Shown: positions 1 to 6,028 of the stretch, in pieces
Numbering within the stretch: position 1 is the first letter of the stretch
How the letters are laid out: each line of letters begins with the position of its first letter
Source of the DNA: Candidatus Methanomethylophilaceae archaeon
GTDB taxonomy: Archaea; Thermoplasmatota; Thermoplasmata; Methanomassiliicoccales; Methanomethylophilaceae
Reading direction: 5' to 3'
Assembly (NCBI GenBank): GCA_013329105.1
Contig: DUKW01000111.1
Coordinates: forward strand, 1-10,100
DNA length: 10,100 bases
Made by a program: the position numbers and the translations under genes
Notes under the pieces: model-generated
The model's database searches: none
What the model saw: the letters and a program-made list of their open reading frames with translations, nothing else
What the model was told of the DNA's origin: nothing

Positions 1-319
1 CGATCGCACCCAATACACATGCCTCGAGGCGGTTTTTAGAGAGGTCGACGAACTCTTCCAGTTTTGGCAGGAGTTTCTTTGCGACGATATCGGACCGTTC
101 TTTCAGTTCTTTATAAGGATCTTTAAGAGGTAGCTCGCTGTATGCGGCTCTGTGGACATTGGTAGCCATTCTCGCCGAGTTGTCTACTACATCAAAGTCC
201 CGTACTATAGTTTGAAGGGCGGCTTTGATAGGTCCCCTACCATCCTCTCCCTCTACTAACCTTGACTGGAAAAGCACCCTTCTCAAGAGACAGGGAACGC
301 ACTCCGGATCGGATCTCAT
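1..319 (-). CDS. DUF89 / ARMT1-family (AF1104-like) damage-control phosphatase, N-terminal part
   Basis: Reading the minus strand from the ATG at 319 to the window edge gives 106 residues, and the C-terminal part lies outside the window. The N-terminus has Pro-Glu-Cys-Val-Pro-Cys-Leu-Leu, the CxxC start seen in archaeal DUF89 proteins. Further on come an Asp-Pro-Tyr-Lys-Glu-Leu-Lys-Glu-Arg-Ser segment (about residues 61-70) and Lys-Lys-Leu-Leu-Pro-Lys, followed by Asn-Arg-Leu-Glu-Ala-Cys-Val-Leu-Gly-Ala-Ile, matching the helical N-terminal domain of that family. Family members are metal-dependent phosphatases thought to remove damaged or unwanted phosphometabolites. The catalytic Asp and Asn residues lie further C-terminal and cannot be checked. 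The start at 319 is chosen because the upstream ATG (out of frame) stops quickly. A TATA-like box about 27 nt upstream suggests a leaderless transcript. The gene is divergent from the GT2 gene. The family call is by remembered motifs. Confidence 0.78.
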   Translation of the reverse strand, partial: MRSDPECVPCLLRRVLFQSRLVEGEDGRGPIKAALQTIVRDFDVVDNSARMATNVHRAAYSELPLKDPYKELKERSDIVAKKLLPKLEEFVDLSKNRLEACVLGAI

Positions 320-341
320 CGATCCCCGATATCCTTCATAC

Positions 342-352
342 ACATTTATCTA
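342..352 (-). promoter_or_regulatory. Candidate TATA box for the DUF89 gene
   Basis: The minus strand reads AGATAAATGTG here. Its centre is about 27 nt from the ATG at 319, the spacing expected for an archaeal TATA box of a leaderless transcript. An alternative box (ATATTTAAG, near 375-383) would give a leader of about 30 nt. Both are short AT-rich matches, so certainty is low. Confidence 0.3.
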
Positions 353-401
353 TCGCAGGGCTCCGCAATTCTTACTTAAATATCGATTGACGCGAAAATC
401 G

Positions 402-409
402 TTATTAAG
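402..409 (+). promoter_or_regulatory. Candidate TATA box for the GT2 gene at 431
   Basis: TTATTAAG is centred about 25 nt before the ATG at 431, and no Shine-Dalgarno lies in front of that ATG (the preceding bases are CCCTTTTTG). The combination fits leaderless transcription starting at or next to the ATG. TTAAATAT at 376-383 is a second AT-rich box and could serve either strand. Confidence 0.35.
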
Positions 410-430
410 TCGCATGCTCTTCCCTTTTTG

Positions 431-1309
431 ATGCACACAGTCTCTGTAGGGATAGCAGCGTACAATGAGGAGAGAAATATTCGGCGCTGTATTGAAGCTA
501 TACTCGGTCAGCAGCCTGGTGACTACGAGTTGGTGGAAGTTATCGTCATCTCGAGCGGTAGCACAGACAGGACCAATGATATTGTCGAGTCGATTGCCGA
601 GATTGATCCTCGAGTGAAGTTGCTGAAACAGGATAGACGTGAAGGTAAGGCCTCAGCTTTGAACTTATTTATGAAGAATGCCTCTGGAGATATTTTGGTA
701 CAGGTAAACGCTGATGCTGTCATCTCTCCCGATGCCATAAGTAAGCTCATAAAGCCATTCGATGATCCTAATGTAGGAGCTGTGGCGGGCCATCTGGTAC
801 CTGTAAATGATACCAAGGATTTTTTCGGTTTTGCGGTGAACCTTGTTTATAATCTTCATCACGCTGTTTCCTCTGTGAGCCCTAAGGCGTGTGACTTTGT
901 TGCATATCGCAATCTCCATATGGAAATGCCTAACTATGTGAATACTGATGAGGATTGGTTGGCTAATAGCGTTCTTAGCCATGGTTATAAATTGGCATAT
1001 GGATCTGGTGCAATAGCCCATGTAAAGGGTCCTTCCAACCTCTATGATTTTCTGAATCAGCGGATAAGGATAAACATCGGTGAGAACTACATGAAAAGGC
1101 GTTTCGACTATCTTCCTCCTACAAAAAATACGGCATTAGTTTTCAACTCCCTATTGATTGTTATACGTGAGGAAAGACCGAACCCACTCAAACTGATGAG
1201 CACGATCATGTTGGAGGCTATATCAAGGGGGTATGCGAAACTATATGTGATGCTGGGGTTCAAGGATCATAATATGTGGAAGATGATCGAGTCGACAAAA
1301 GAGGTCTAA
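431..1309 (+). CDS. Family 2 glycosyltransferase (inverting, GT-A fold)
   Basis: A 292-residue protein that likely transfers a nucleotide-activated sugar to a lipid-linked or other acceptor on the cytoplasmic face. GT2 hallmarks are in order. Ala-Ala-Tyr-Asn-Glu-Glu-Arg-Asn-Ile (9-17) starts the first beta strand. Ser-Ser-Gly-Ser-Thr-Asp (41-46) is the nucleotide-binding loop. Glu-Gly-Lys-Ala-Ser-Ala-Leu-Asn is at 71-78. Asn-Ala-Asp (93-95) takes the place of the DxD metal motif. Thr-Asp-Glu-Asp-Trp (172-176) supplies the usual catalytic base region, and Gln-Arg-Ile-Arg-Ile (210-214) resembles the QxxRW motif of processive GT2 enzymes. There is no strong membrane segment except a short hydrophobic run near 237-245. 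ATG 431 is preferred over TTG 428. It is the first gene of a plus-strand group with the GT-C gene. The sugar and acceptor cannot be told from sequence. Confidence 0.87.
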   Translation: MHTVSVGIAAYNEERNIRRCIEAILGQQPGDYELVEVIVISSGSTDRTNDIVESIAEIDPRVKLLKQDRREGKASALNLFMKNASGDILVQVNADAVISPDAISKLIKPFDDPNVGAVAGHLVPVNDTKDFFGFAVNLVYNLHHAVSSVSPKACDFVAYRNLHMEMPNYVNTDEDWLANSVLSHGYKLAYGSGAIAHVKGPSNLYDFLNQRIRINIGENYMKRRFDYLPPTKNTALVFNSLLIVIREERPNPLKLMSTIMLEAISRGYAKLYVMLGFKDHNMWKMIESTKEV

Positions 1310-1374
1310 GATCTGTTAGATATATGTTGTAAATGAGGGTAAAATCAATTTTTCTATAAACGTCGGTGAAAGTA

Positions 1375-2730
1375 ATGAGAAGGTGCTTGCCCCGGGTCGC
1401 CTGGATAGTCTTGGTAGGTATACTCCTGAGGATAATTCTCATTCCATATTTCACAACCCCGTTTGATTTTACATTTTGGCTCCACAGTGCTAACGATGTG
1501 CTTTCCGGTCTAACTTTTTATGAGCGCGGTTTATTCACCTATCCGCCGGTGTGGGGGTTTTTCTTCATACCTTTCGTTGTGTTGCTTTCTCTTATCACCG
1601 GGACAGGATCGTTTAGTACTTGGGTACCAGTGTTGCAAGAGGCTGTGGACACTCTGAATGTAGGAGCTGCGACGATAACGAGCCCCACCTTCAACATTGC
1701 TATAAAGGCTCCGCTTCTGATCCTTGATATCCTCATGATGTTGACGATATACAAGGTCGTCAAAGAAAGGAATGGTATCAGAGCTGCCAACGCCTCCGCC
1801 GCCCTATGGTTCTTGAACCCTCTTGTTATCTACGAATCTTCCATTCACGGGATGTTTGATGTCATACCGACTTATTTTCTGATACTTTCCATACTTTTTG
1901 TAATGGCTGAAAGGCCATTATTGTCTGGTATTTCTTGGGGACTTGGTGTTTTGAGTAAACTGTTTCCAGTCTATATCGGTCCTTTGCTGCTAGCCATAAT
2001 ATATTACAAGGGAGAAAGGAACAAGGTAAGGCAGTTTTCCCTCTTCTTTGCGGGAGCTGCTTTGAGTTCCGCCATAACCATACTGCCTTTGTTGTTGACT
2101 GGTGACTTCGACACGATGTTTCAGACGATATTCAAAAGAATGGAAAGTGTTAGCTCTTTTGGGGGAATCACGCCCCTGGCATTAATTGATCGCCTATTGG
2201 GGATCAATCTCCAATCTGCAATCTCTTCAAACTACGCTCTCTTCGCACTTATCGGTAACACATTGATTATTCTTAGCCTATTGGCAGCGATACTGGTTGT
2301 GAGGAAGAGCAAAGGCGATATTGCTTATAAGGTGTTCCCGTCTGTATTCCTTATATTACTTGTTGTTCTTTGGACGAACACTGTCACAAACGCCCATTAT
2401 CTGATTTGGGTACTGCCCTTTATGATATTAGTATACGGACTTAATAATAAGCCTAGATGCGCCTTGCTAATAGTGATAATGTCCGTAATGGCCACCCTCT
2501 TCGAGATTGGGCTGTCGGGACCTCATTATCTGGCTGCCCCTTTAGCAGTGTACACAGATGTCATTTCTATACAATGGGTGGTAGAAGGTATATATTATTA
2601 TCATGAAGCCTCTCTTTTCGGGTTGGCACTCAAAGATATGGTTTACGCCATATCCGTTATAGGAGGGTCGTTAGCACTCATTGTCTTCGCCTATGATTCT
2701 TTGCTGAGCTTAAGGGGGGTGAAAGAATAA
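1375..2730 (+). CDS. Multi-membrane GT-C glycosyltransferase (GT87 / polyprenyl-phosphate-mannose-type)
   Basis: A 451-residue integral membrane protein with about ten or more hydrophobic segments, the first at residues 8-26. After the first helix comes Pro-Phe-Asp-Phe-Thr-Phe-Trp (29-35), with Asp31 in the place of the catalytic acidic residue of the first outer loop of GT-C enzymes. Phe-Thr-Tyr-Pro-Pro-Val-Trp (54-60), Trp-Phe-Leu-Asn-Pro-Leu-Val-Ile-Tyr-Glu (145-154), His-Gly-Met-Phe-Asp (158-162) and Gly-Leu-Gly-Val-Leu-Ser-Lys-Leu-Phe-Pro (189-198) are typical of polyprenyl-phosphate-sugar-using mannosyltransferases such as GT87/PIG-M-like proteins. It probably adds a sugar on the outer face of the membrane from a polyprenyl-phosphate donor, which the Dpm1-like enzyme at 5774-5028 could supply. 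ATG 1375 is chosen over GTG 1366 because GGTGA at 1365-1369 is a Shine-Dalgarno match 5 nt before it. The gap to the GT2 gene is 65 nt and holds a possible box GATATATG at 1319-1326. Confidence 0.82.
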   Translation: MRRCLPRVAWIVLVGILLRIILIPYFTTPFDFTFWLHSANDVLSGLTFYERGLFTYPPVWGFFFIPFVVLLSLITGTGSFSTWVPVLQEAVDTLNVGAATITSPTFNIAIKAPLLILDILMMLTIYKVVKERNGIRAANASAALWFLNPLVIYESSIHGMFDVIPTYFLILSILFVMAERPLLSGISWGLGVLSKLFPVYIGPLLLAIIYYKGERNKVRQFSLFFAGAALSSAITILPLLLTGDFDTMFQTIFKRMESVSSFGGITPLALIDRLLGINLQSAISSNYALFALIGNTLIILSLLAAILVVRKSKGDIAYKVFPSVFLILLVVLWTNTVTNAHYLIWVLPFMILVYGLNNKPRCALLIVIMSVMATLFEIGLSGPHYLAAPLAVYTDVISIQWVVEGIYYYHEASLFGLALKDMVYAISVIGGSLALIVFAYDSLLSLRGVKE

Positions 2731-2753
2731 GGATCAACGAAGAGATCTGGGTA

Positions 2754-3743
2754 ATGATTTTATTGATTGGGATAATAGTCGCTGGGGTATTTCTGACATA
2801 TTCCCCCATAATAGAGTCGGCGAATGTGAACATGCACATGGAGGACGGTGAAATTGTATTGGATATCTACGCAGGGTATTCCTCTAAAGACATTCATATT
2901 TTAATGTTCGAAGGTAGCGAGGAGTGGAAGAAGGTTGAGGAGGTGATAATTTTTTCCGATATCAGCAATTCTTATCCCTTCATCACCAAGAAAGCGGTGG
3001 CAGACTTTACCATGAACATGCAGAACACAATGCGTATTATGGGTAGTAACGTTAACGTTCTTAGCGTGGGATTCGAGGACCTTTTCTCAGTGATAGAGGA
3101 CGTCGATGATGCGAAAGGGAAGGCTTTGATAGTCCTGACGGGAATATTGCCCAGTACCGTGTTCAACGGCAGCGATGGCGTACTCATAGACTGGATATCC
3201 GCTGGGGGAACAATGCTCTGGTTTGGGTCACCACTGGGAAACTATCAGGGCGGCAGCTCAGCAATAAACGATTCGATTAAGTTCCAGCTCAGTGCATGGG
3301 GAACAAGCGGTTTGGTATATAACGGTCAGCCAGGGGAGACAGCATCATCTCCAGGACCGAAAGCCGAACTCATCGGTCATCAATATAATCACATTAGCAA
3401 CGGTCTCTATGTTGCTGAGGTCGAAACCCTGGGAGGAGTTTCTTTGGGTTGGGAGGAATCCGGAATCACAAGTCTGGCCGTGCTGCCGTTGGGAGAAGGA
3501 TATGTCTTCGTTTTCGGCGGTGAGATGACAAGAGGAAAAACCTCAATGAATGCCGCTGCCCATATGCTCTCTGCTCCATGGGGTGCTATGGACATAACAT
3601 TTTCAGAGTCAGTCCATCTTGAAGGAAAAGAAACTCATGAAATGACCCTCTTACCCGAGGCTCCCAGAGTCTTCGTTTATGTTTTTGACAGTTGTCCAAT
3701 GCCTACTTTCGGGCAAAGTCAGATGTTTCTGCTGGCCCAATAA
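2754..3743 (+). CDS. Membrane-anchored exported protein with GATase-like (ThuA/DUF4350-type) region, function unknown
   Basis: I do not recognise this 329-residue protein. Residues 2-17 are one hydrophobic helix (uncleaved anchor or signal). The rest is mostly polar and would lie outside the cell. Residues 123-160 contain a beta strand (Ala-Leu-Ile-Val-Leu-Thr-Gly), then Asp-Trp-Ile-Ser-Ala-Gly-Gly-Thr-Met-Leu-Trp-Phe-Gly, the pattern of the class I glutamine-amidotransferase-like fold used by ThuA/DUF4350-type proteins. Residues 246-256 (Leu-Gly-Glu-Gly-Tyr-Val-Phe-Val-Phe-Gly-Gly) fit a later strand of such a fold. I see no catalytic Cys-His-Glu triad. The chain ends soon after what looks like the start of another beta-rich region (280-310), so it may be shortened. 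ATG 2754 has no good Shine-Dalgarno. A strong GGGGGTGA at 2715-2722 would instead fit a start near ATA 2727, adding nine residues. It follows the GT-C gene by 23 nt, so it is probably in the same operon. Confidence 0.6.
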   Translation: MILLIGIIVAGVFLTYSPIIESANVNMHMEDGEIVLDIYAGYSSKDIHILMFEGSEEWKKVEEVIIFSDISNSYPFITKKAVADFTMNMQNTMRIMGSNVNVLSVGFEDLFSVIEDVDDAKGKALIVLTGILPSTVFNGSDGVLIDWISAGGTMLWFGSPLGNYQGGSSAINDSIKFQLSAWGTSGLVYNGQPGETASSPGPKAELIGHQYNHISNGLYVAEVETLGGVSLGWEESGITSLAVLPLGEGYVFVFGGEMTRGKTSMNAAAHMLSAPWGAMDITFSESVHLEGKETHEMTLLPEAPRVFVYVFDSCPMPTFGQSQMFLLAQ

Positions 3744-4984
3744 GGGCCAGAGCCATTTTTCACATTCTGGAGGAGATATAGGCTACAGAACAGGCACATC
3801 AGTGCTGATACAGCTAGTATTCCCAGAGCAAGTTGTTCTATCGTGTTATGGAAGAGACCCATGACGATGATCTCCAAGATTGAGAAAAGAGCTATGATCG
3901 CGACGAACCTATGACCATCTGATGCCAGCCCAAAGACTAGGAAAAGATTGCCGATTCCAAAAAAGGTCATGGCAAAACATAGAGGGACTAATGCATCAGC
4001 AGCCCCGACATACGCCTCCCCATAAAGTATTGTGAGTACTAAATCTGGAAATGCAGCTATAGCTAGGGTAGGTATAATGCAGAGGATCAATGAGGACAGG
4101 AGTGCCTTTTTTAAGATAGGTATGGGGTCGTCCCCCATTTTTAGGGCGGAGGTAACCTGAGGGAAGAGTACGGTAGCTACACAGGCGGGGAGAAACACAA
4201 TCAGTTTGCTCATCTGGGATGCCGCAGCAAAAAGGCCAGCCTGTTCGCCCTCTATGAAGATCCTGACTGCCACAAGGTCGACATTGGTAAGGAGGCCGTA
4301 TGATACGGCCGCCACCATTGATGGTAGGACAAAAACGCCTACCTTCCCCATGTCAAACGAAGGCGCCTTTATGAAAAAATATCTAGCTGCAGGTGCGGCG
4401 GTCAGTATGAGCGAAACCACAGTAGCTAGTACTGCGGCTAGGAACGCTCCCCCTACACCATAGCCTATGGTAACAGCGACTATCCCTGTGATTATCTTGA
4501 AGAATGCGGTGATCACCTGTTGAGCGCTGAACCATCCGAACATCTGCAAAGCCTGTATTGTGCCCTGATAAACACCAAACATCAGTTTGAAGAAAACGCC
4601 AATTGCCAGCATGGAGACCAGGTAAGGCGACGACAGGGAAAGCCCCCGCTCGATGATTGGTGTGAGGAAAATTATCACCAGGGCAGCCAATCCACCGATG
4701 ACCGCTGTCAAGAGTGTAGTTCTTTTCAGCAGTCCAGCAATTTTTGCCTCGGAGCCCTCGGCATAGTACTCGGTGACAAAACGGGTCATTATGTTAGATA
4801 CGGTCTTGAGCGGAAGAGACAATATCATCAAAAGGGACATTATCGCCGCCAGCTCGGAATATTGGATTGGAAGGAGCGCTCTGGCCATATATATGTGAAA
4901 CAAATAGTCCATTCCGCTACCGACTATCATGGCGGCTAGCAGCATCATAGTCGGTCTGAACATTGTATCTTCACGTATGTCCAT
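3719..4984 (-). CDS. Polysaccharide/oligosaccharide flippase (Wzx-like, MOP superfamily)
   Basis: A 421-residue integral membrane protein with about a dozen hydrophobic segments spread over its whole length, as in the polysaccharide-transporter branch of the MOP (MATE/MviN/Wzx) superfamily. The N-terminus (residues 12-53) has the family pattern of a helix, Tyr-Leu-Phe-His-Ile-Tyr-Met-Ala-Arg-Ala-Leu-Leu-Pro, then Tyr-Ser-Glu-Leu-Ala-Ala-Ile-Met-Ser-Leu. A second repeat begins with Leu-Pro-Ser-Met-Val-Ala-Ala-Val-Ser-Tyr-Gly-Leu-Leu-Thr-Asn-Val-Asp-Leu (about 221-238). It would move a polyprenyl-linked saccharide from the cytoplasmic to the outer face. ATG 4984 is preferred to GTG 4993, because GGAAGGTG (4999-4992 on the minus strand) is the ribosome-binding site 7 nt before it. 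It lies 43 nt downstream of the Dpm1-like gene, probably co-transcribed. Its last 25 bp overlap the convergent gene ending at 3743. Confidence 0.85.
   Translation of the reverse strand: MDIREDTMFRPTMMLLAAMIVGSGMDYLFHIYMARALLPIQYSELAAIMSLLMILSLPLKTVSNIMTRFVTEYYAEGSEAKIAGLLKRTTLLTAVIGGLAALVIIFLTPIIERGLSLSSPYLVSMLAIGVFFKLMFGVYQGTIQALQMFGWFSAQQVITAFFKIITGIVAVTIGYGVGGAFLAAVLATVVSLILTAAPAARYFFIKAPSFDMGKVGVFVLPSMVAAVSYGLLTNVDLVAVRIFIEGEQAGLFAAASQMSKLIVFLPACVATVLFPQVTSALKMGDDPIPILKKALLSSLILCIIPTLAIAAFPDLVLTILYGEAYVGAADALVPLCFAMTFFGIGNLFLVFGLASDGHRFVAIIALFSILEIIVMGLFHNTIEQLALGILAVSALMCLFCSLYLLQNVKNGSGPYWASRNI
3732..3760 (+). terminator. Hairpin plus T-run terminator at the end of the plus-strand glycan operon
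   Basis: CTGGCCC (3732-3738) and GGGCCAG (3744-3750) form a perfect 7-bp stem with a 5-nt loop AATAA that contains the TAA stop codon of the preceding gene. Nine bases after the stem the plus strand ends in TTTTT (3756-3760). There is no T-run on the minus side, so the element is directional. It lies inside the last codons of the convergent flippase gene. Confidence 0.6.
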
Positions 4985-5027
4985 CCGTAGCACCTTCCGT
5001 CTGCCACTTCTTTTAGGAGTCTAACAC

Positions 5028-5774
5028 TTAGCTTATCAGTCGAGTCATAAGAGCAGAGATCGTCCTTCCCACTGAGCCGCATTGGCCGATTATTGAGCTT
5101 ATCACCAAAGGGGATATTTTGGACTGCCCAGCGCTCCTGGGCTGGAACTCGAAATCAATTTCTTTAATCGTTATATCCCGAGGGCAAAATTTCAGTATAT
5201 CAAATAGTATCTTGAATCCCCTGCGTTCTATTGCATCATAATTCTCTTTTATCGTAGCCTGCACGATTTTTGTTTTGCCTCCAAAGAAACCGGACATTAT
5301 ATCTGTGCTCTCCGGTTGGTCCTTGAACCAGAGATAAGTGTAAGCTAAGAGATGGGCGGCATAGGAAGAAACCCTTCGAAATGGGGGGAGCGCGCCGCGG
5401 TCAGTGCGAGCACCGATCACAAGGTCACCCCCCTCCCTCAGTGCTCTCGCGATCTCAGCCACTTTTGCTGGAGGATGTTGAAAGTCACAATCCATGACGA
5501 TGAAGTACTCTGTAGTGCTCATCATTATCCCGTCGACGATGCTGGCTGAAAGGCCACGGTCGCTTACATCCCTTACTACCAACTTAATTCTTTCATCCCT
5601 TTCGGATATTTGTGAGACGATATTATGTGTACCGTCATCAGAGTTGTCGTCCAGGACGATGATCGTGGCAGCGGTGTACAATGAGCGAAGCTCAGAGAGC
5701 ATAGGGCCTATATTTTCAGCTTCGTTTAGAGTCGGGAGAATAATGGTCAGATCATCATAGGCTTCTATGTTCAT
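5028..5774 (-). CDS. Dolichol/polyprenyl-phosphate sugar synthase-like GT2 (Dpm1 type)
   Basis: A 248-residue GT2 enzyme of the single-domain Dpm1 type, with no C-terminal membrane domain. It would transfer a sugar from a nucleotide donor to a polyprenyl phosphate at the inner face of the membrane. Visible motifs are Ile-Leu-Pro-Thr-Leu-Asn-Glu-Ala-Glu-Asn-Ile (12-22), Leu-Asp-Asp-Asn-Ser-Asp-Asp-Gly-Thr (41-49), the DxD motif Asp-Cys-Asp with Phe-Gln-His-Pro-Pro (95-102), Gly-Ala-Arg-Thr-Asp-Arg-Gly (121-127), Met-Ser-Gly-Phe-Phe (160-164), Arg-Gly-Phe-Lys-Ile-Leu (185-190) and Arg-Ser-Ala-Gly-Gln-Ser-Lys (213-219). All are in the order expected of Dpm1/archaeal DPM synthases. ATG 5774 is chosen, with GGTG 3 nt upstream. 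GTG 5783 would add three residues. The donor may be GDP-mannose or another nucleotide sugar. It is first in a minus-strand operon with the flippase and plausibly feeds the GT-C enzyme. Confidence 0.87.
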   Translation of the reverse strand: MNIEAYDDLTIILPTLNEAENIGPMLSELRSLYTAATIIVLDDNSDDGTHNIVSQISERDERIKLVVRDVSDRGLSASIVDGIMMSTTEYFIVMDCDFQHPPAKVAEIARALREGGDLVIGARTDRGALPPFRRVSSYAAHLLAYTYLWFKDQPESTDIMSGFFGGKTKIVQATIKENYDAIERRGFKILFDILKFCPRDITIKEIDFEFQPRSAGQSKISPLVISSIIGQCGSVGRTISALMTRLIS

Positions 5775-5828
5775 TGACACCACTCAGAGACCACCGGCAA
5801 AAAGGCCCGCATCCTCGATAGAACAGAC

Positions 5829-5838
5829 TATATTAAAA
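5829..5838 (-). promoter_or_regulatory. Candidate TATA box for the Dpm1-like/flippase operon
   Basis: The minus strand reads TTTTAATATA, preceded by further T residues. A transcript start about 26 nt downstream would fall near 5807 and leave a leader of roughly 30 nt before the ATG at 5774. It faces away from the ilv promoter, so 5784-5890 is a divergent promoter region. Confidence 0.4.
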
Positions 5839-5888
5839 AGAATGGGGTAGTGAAAACGGGTAAAAATCTCATGTCGTTGTCAGAAATA

Positions 5889-5898
5889 ATAATATATA
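5889..5898 (+). promoter_or_regulatory. Candidate TATA box for the ilv leader/operon
   Basis: ATAATATATA, preceded by CAGAAATA which could serve as the TFB recognition element. Its centre is 23-26 nt before the ATGATG at 5917-5922, so transcription would begin at or beside that ATG. It is the best TATA match between the minus-strand gene and ilvB. Confidence 0.5.
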
Positions 5899-5916
5899 GG
5901 AATCACAATAAGACCA

Positions 5917-5985
5917 ATGATGAAGGAGTCTTACCTGTCGCCATCATTCTTAGCGGTTGGCAGCGTAGGCTCTGTAGTACTATAG
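5917..5985 (+). CDS. Putative Val/Leu-rich leader peptide of the ilv operon
   Basis: A 22-codon frame beginning ATGATG and ending TAG. After Met-Met-Lys-Glu-Ser-Tyr-Leu it contains four Val and two more Leu, ending in Val-Gly-Ser-Val-Gly-Ser-Val-Val-Leu before the stop (codons GTA GTA CTA TAG). So 7 of 22 residues are products of the pathway encoded downstream. The TATA box position implies that it would be the first thing translated on a leaderless transcript. The last base of the stop codon is the first base of a hairpin (5985-6010). This arrangement is that of bacterial ilv/leu attenuation leaders. That it is expressed, and that it regulates ilvB, is inference. The frame is short enough to arise by chance, and it is the only gene-like frame here that ends in TAG. 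Confidence 0.45.
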   Translation: MMKESYLSPSFLAVGSVGSVVL

Positions 5986-6010
5986 GACCGCCAGCTCTAG
6001 CCTGCGGTCC
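5985..6010 (+). promoter_or_regulatory. Hairpin between the leader peptide and ilvB (candidate attenuator)
   Basis: GGACCG (5985-5990) pairs with CGGTCC (6005-6010), and CAG (5992-5994) with CTG (6002-6004), with C5991 bulged, giving 9 bp around a 7-nt loop CTCTAGC. It is followed by AATCATTTTC, a weak T-run, so it could act as a poor terminator. Alternatively, loop bases CTCTAG (5995-6000) are complementary to CTGGAG (6020-6025), the start of the ilvB Shine-Dalgarno, allowing a pseudoknot. A competing 8-bp pairing is 5964-5971 (CGTAGGCT) with 5999-6006 (AGCCTGCG), one pair being G-U. Confidence 0.5.
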
Positions 6011-6021
6011 AATCATTTTCT

Positions 6022-6028
6022 GGAGGTG
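6022..6028 (+). promoter_or_regulatory. ilvB Shine-Dalgarno GGAGGTG, which decides the start
   Basis: A full match to the archaeal 16S 3' end. The GTG at 6026 is inside this site and so is an awkward start. The in-frame ATT at 6035 follows at a normal spacing of 6 nt. Confidence 0.6.

Noticed and set aside
225..431. 68-codon plus-strand frame covering the left gene and the intergenic region
   Set aside because: It is antisense to the DUF89 N-terminus and runs through the divergent promoter region; no recognisable features.
3679..3864. Possible frameshifted continuation of the unknown exported protein past its stop
   Set aside because: The +1 frame gives no sequence resembling the preceding domain, and the same DNA encodes the hydrophobic C-terminal helix of the flippase on the minus strand.
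4520..4939. 139-codon plus-strand frame inside the flippase region
   Set aside because: It is antisense to a continuous membrane protein, is polar with no domain pattern, and has no promoter or ribosome-binding site.
5798..5809. GGC-AAAAA-GGCC sequence in the divergent promoter region, considered as a terminator
   Set aside because: The arms do not form a stable inverted repeat and no T-run follows on either strand.
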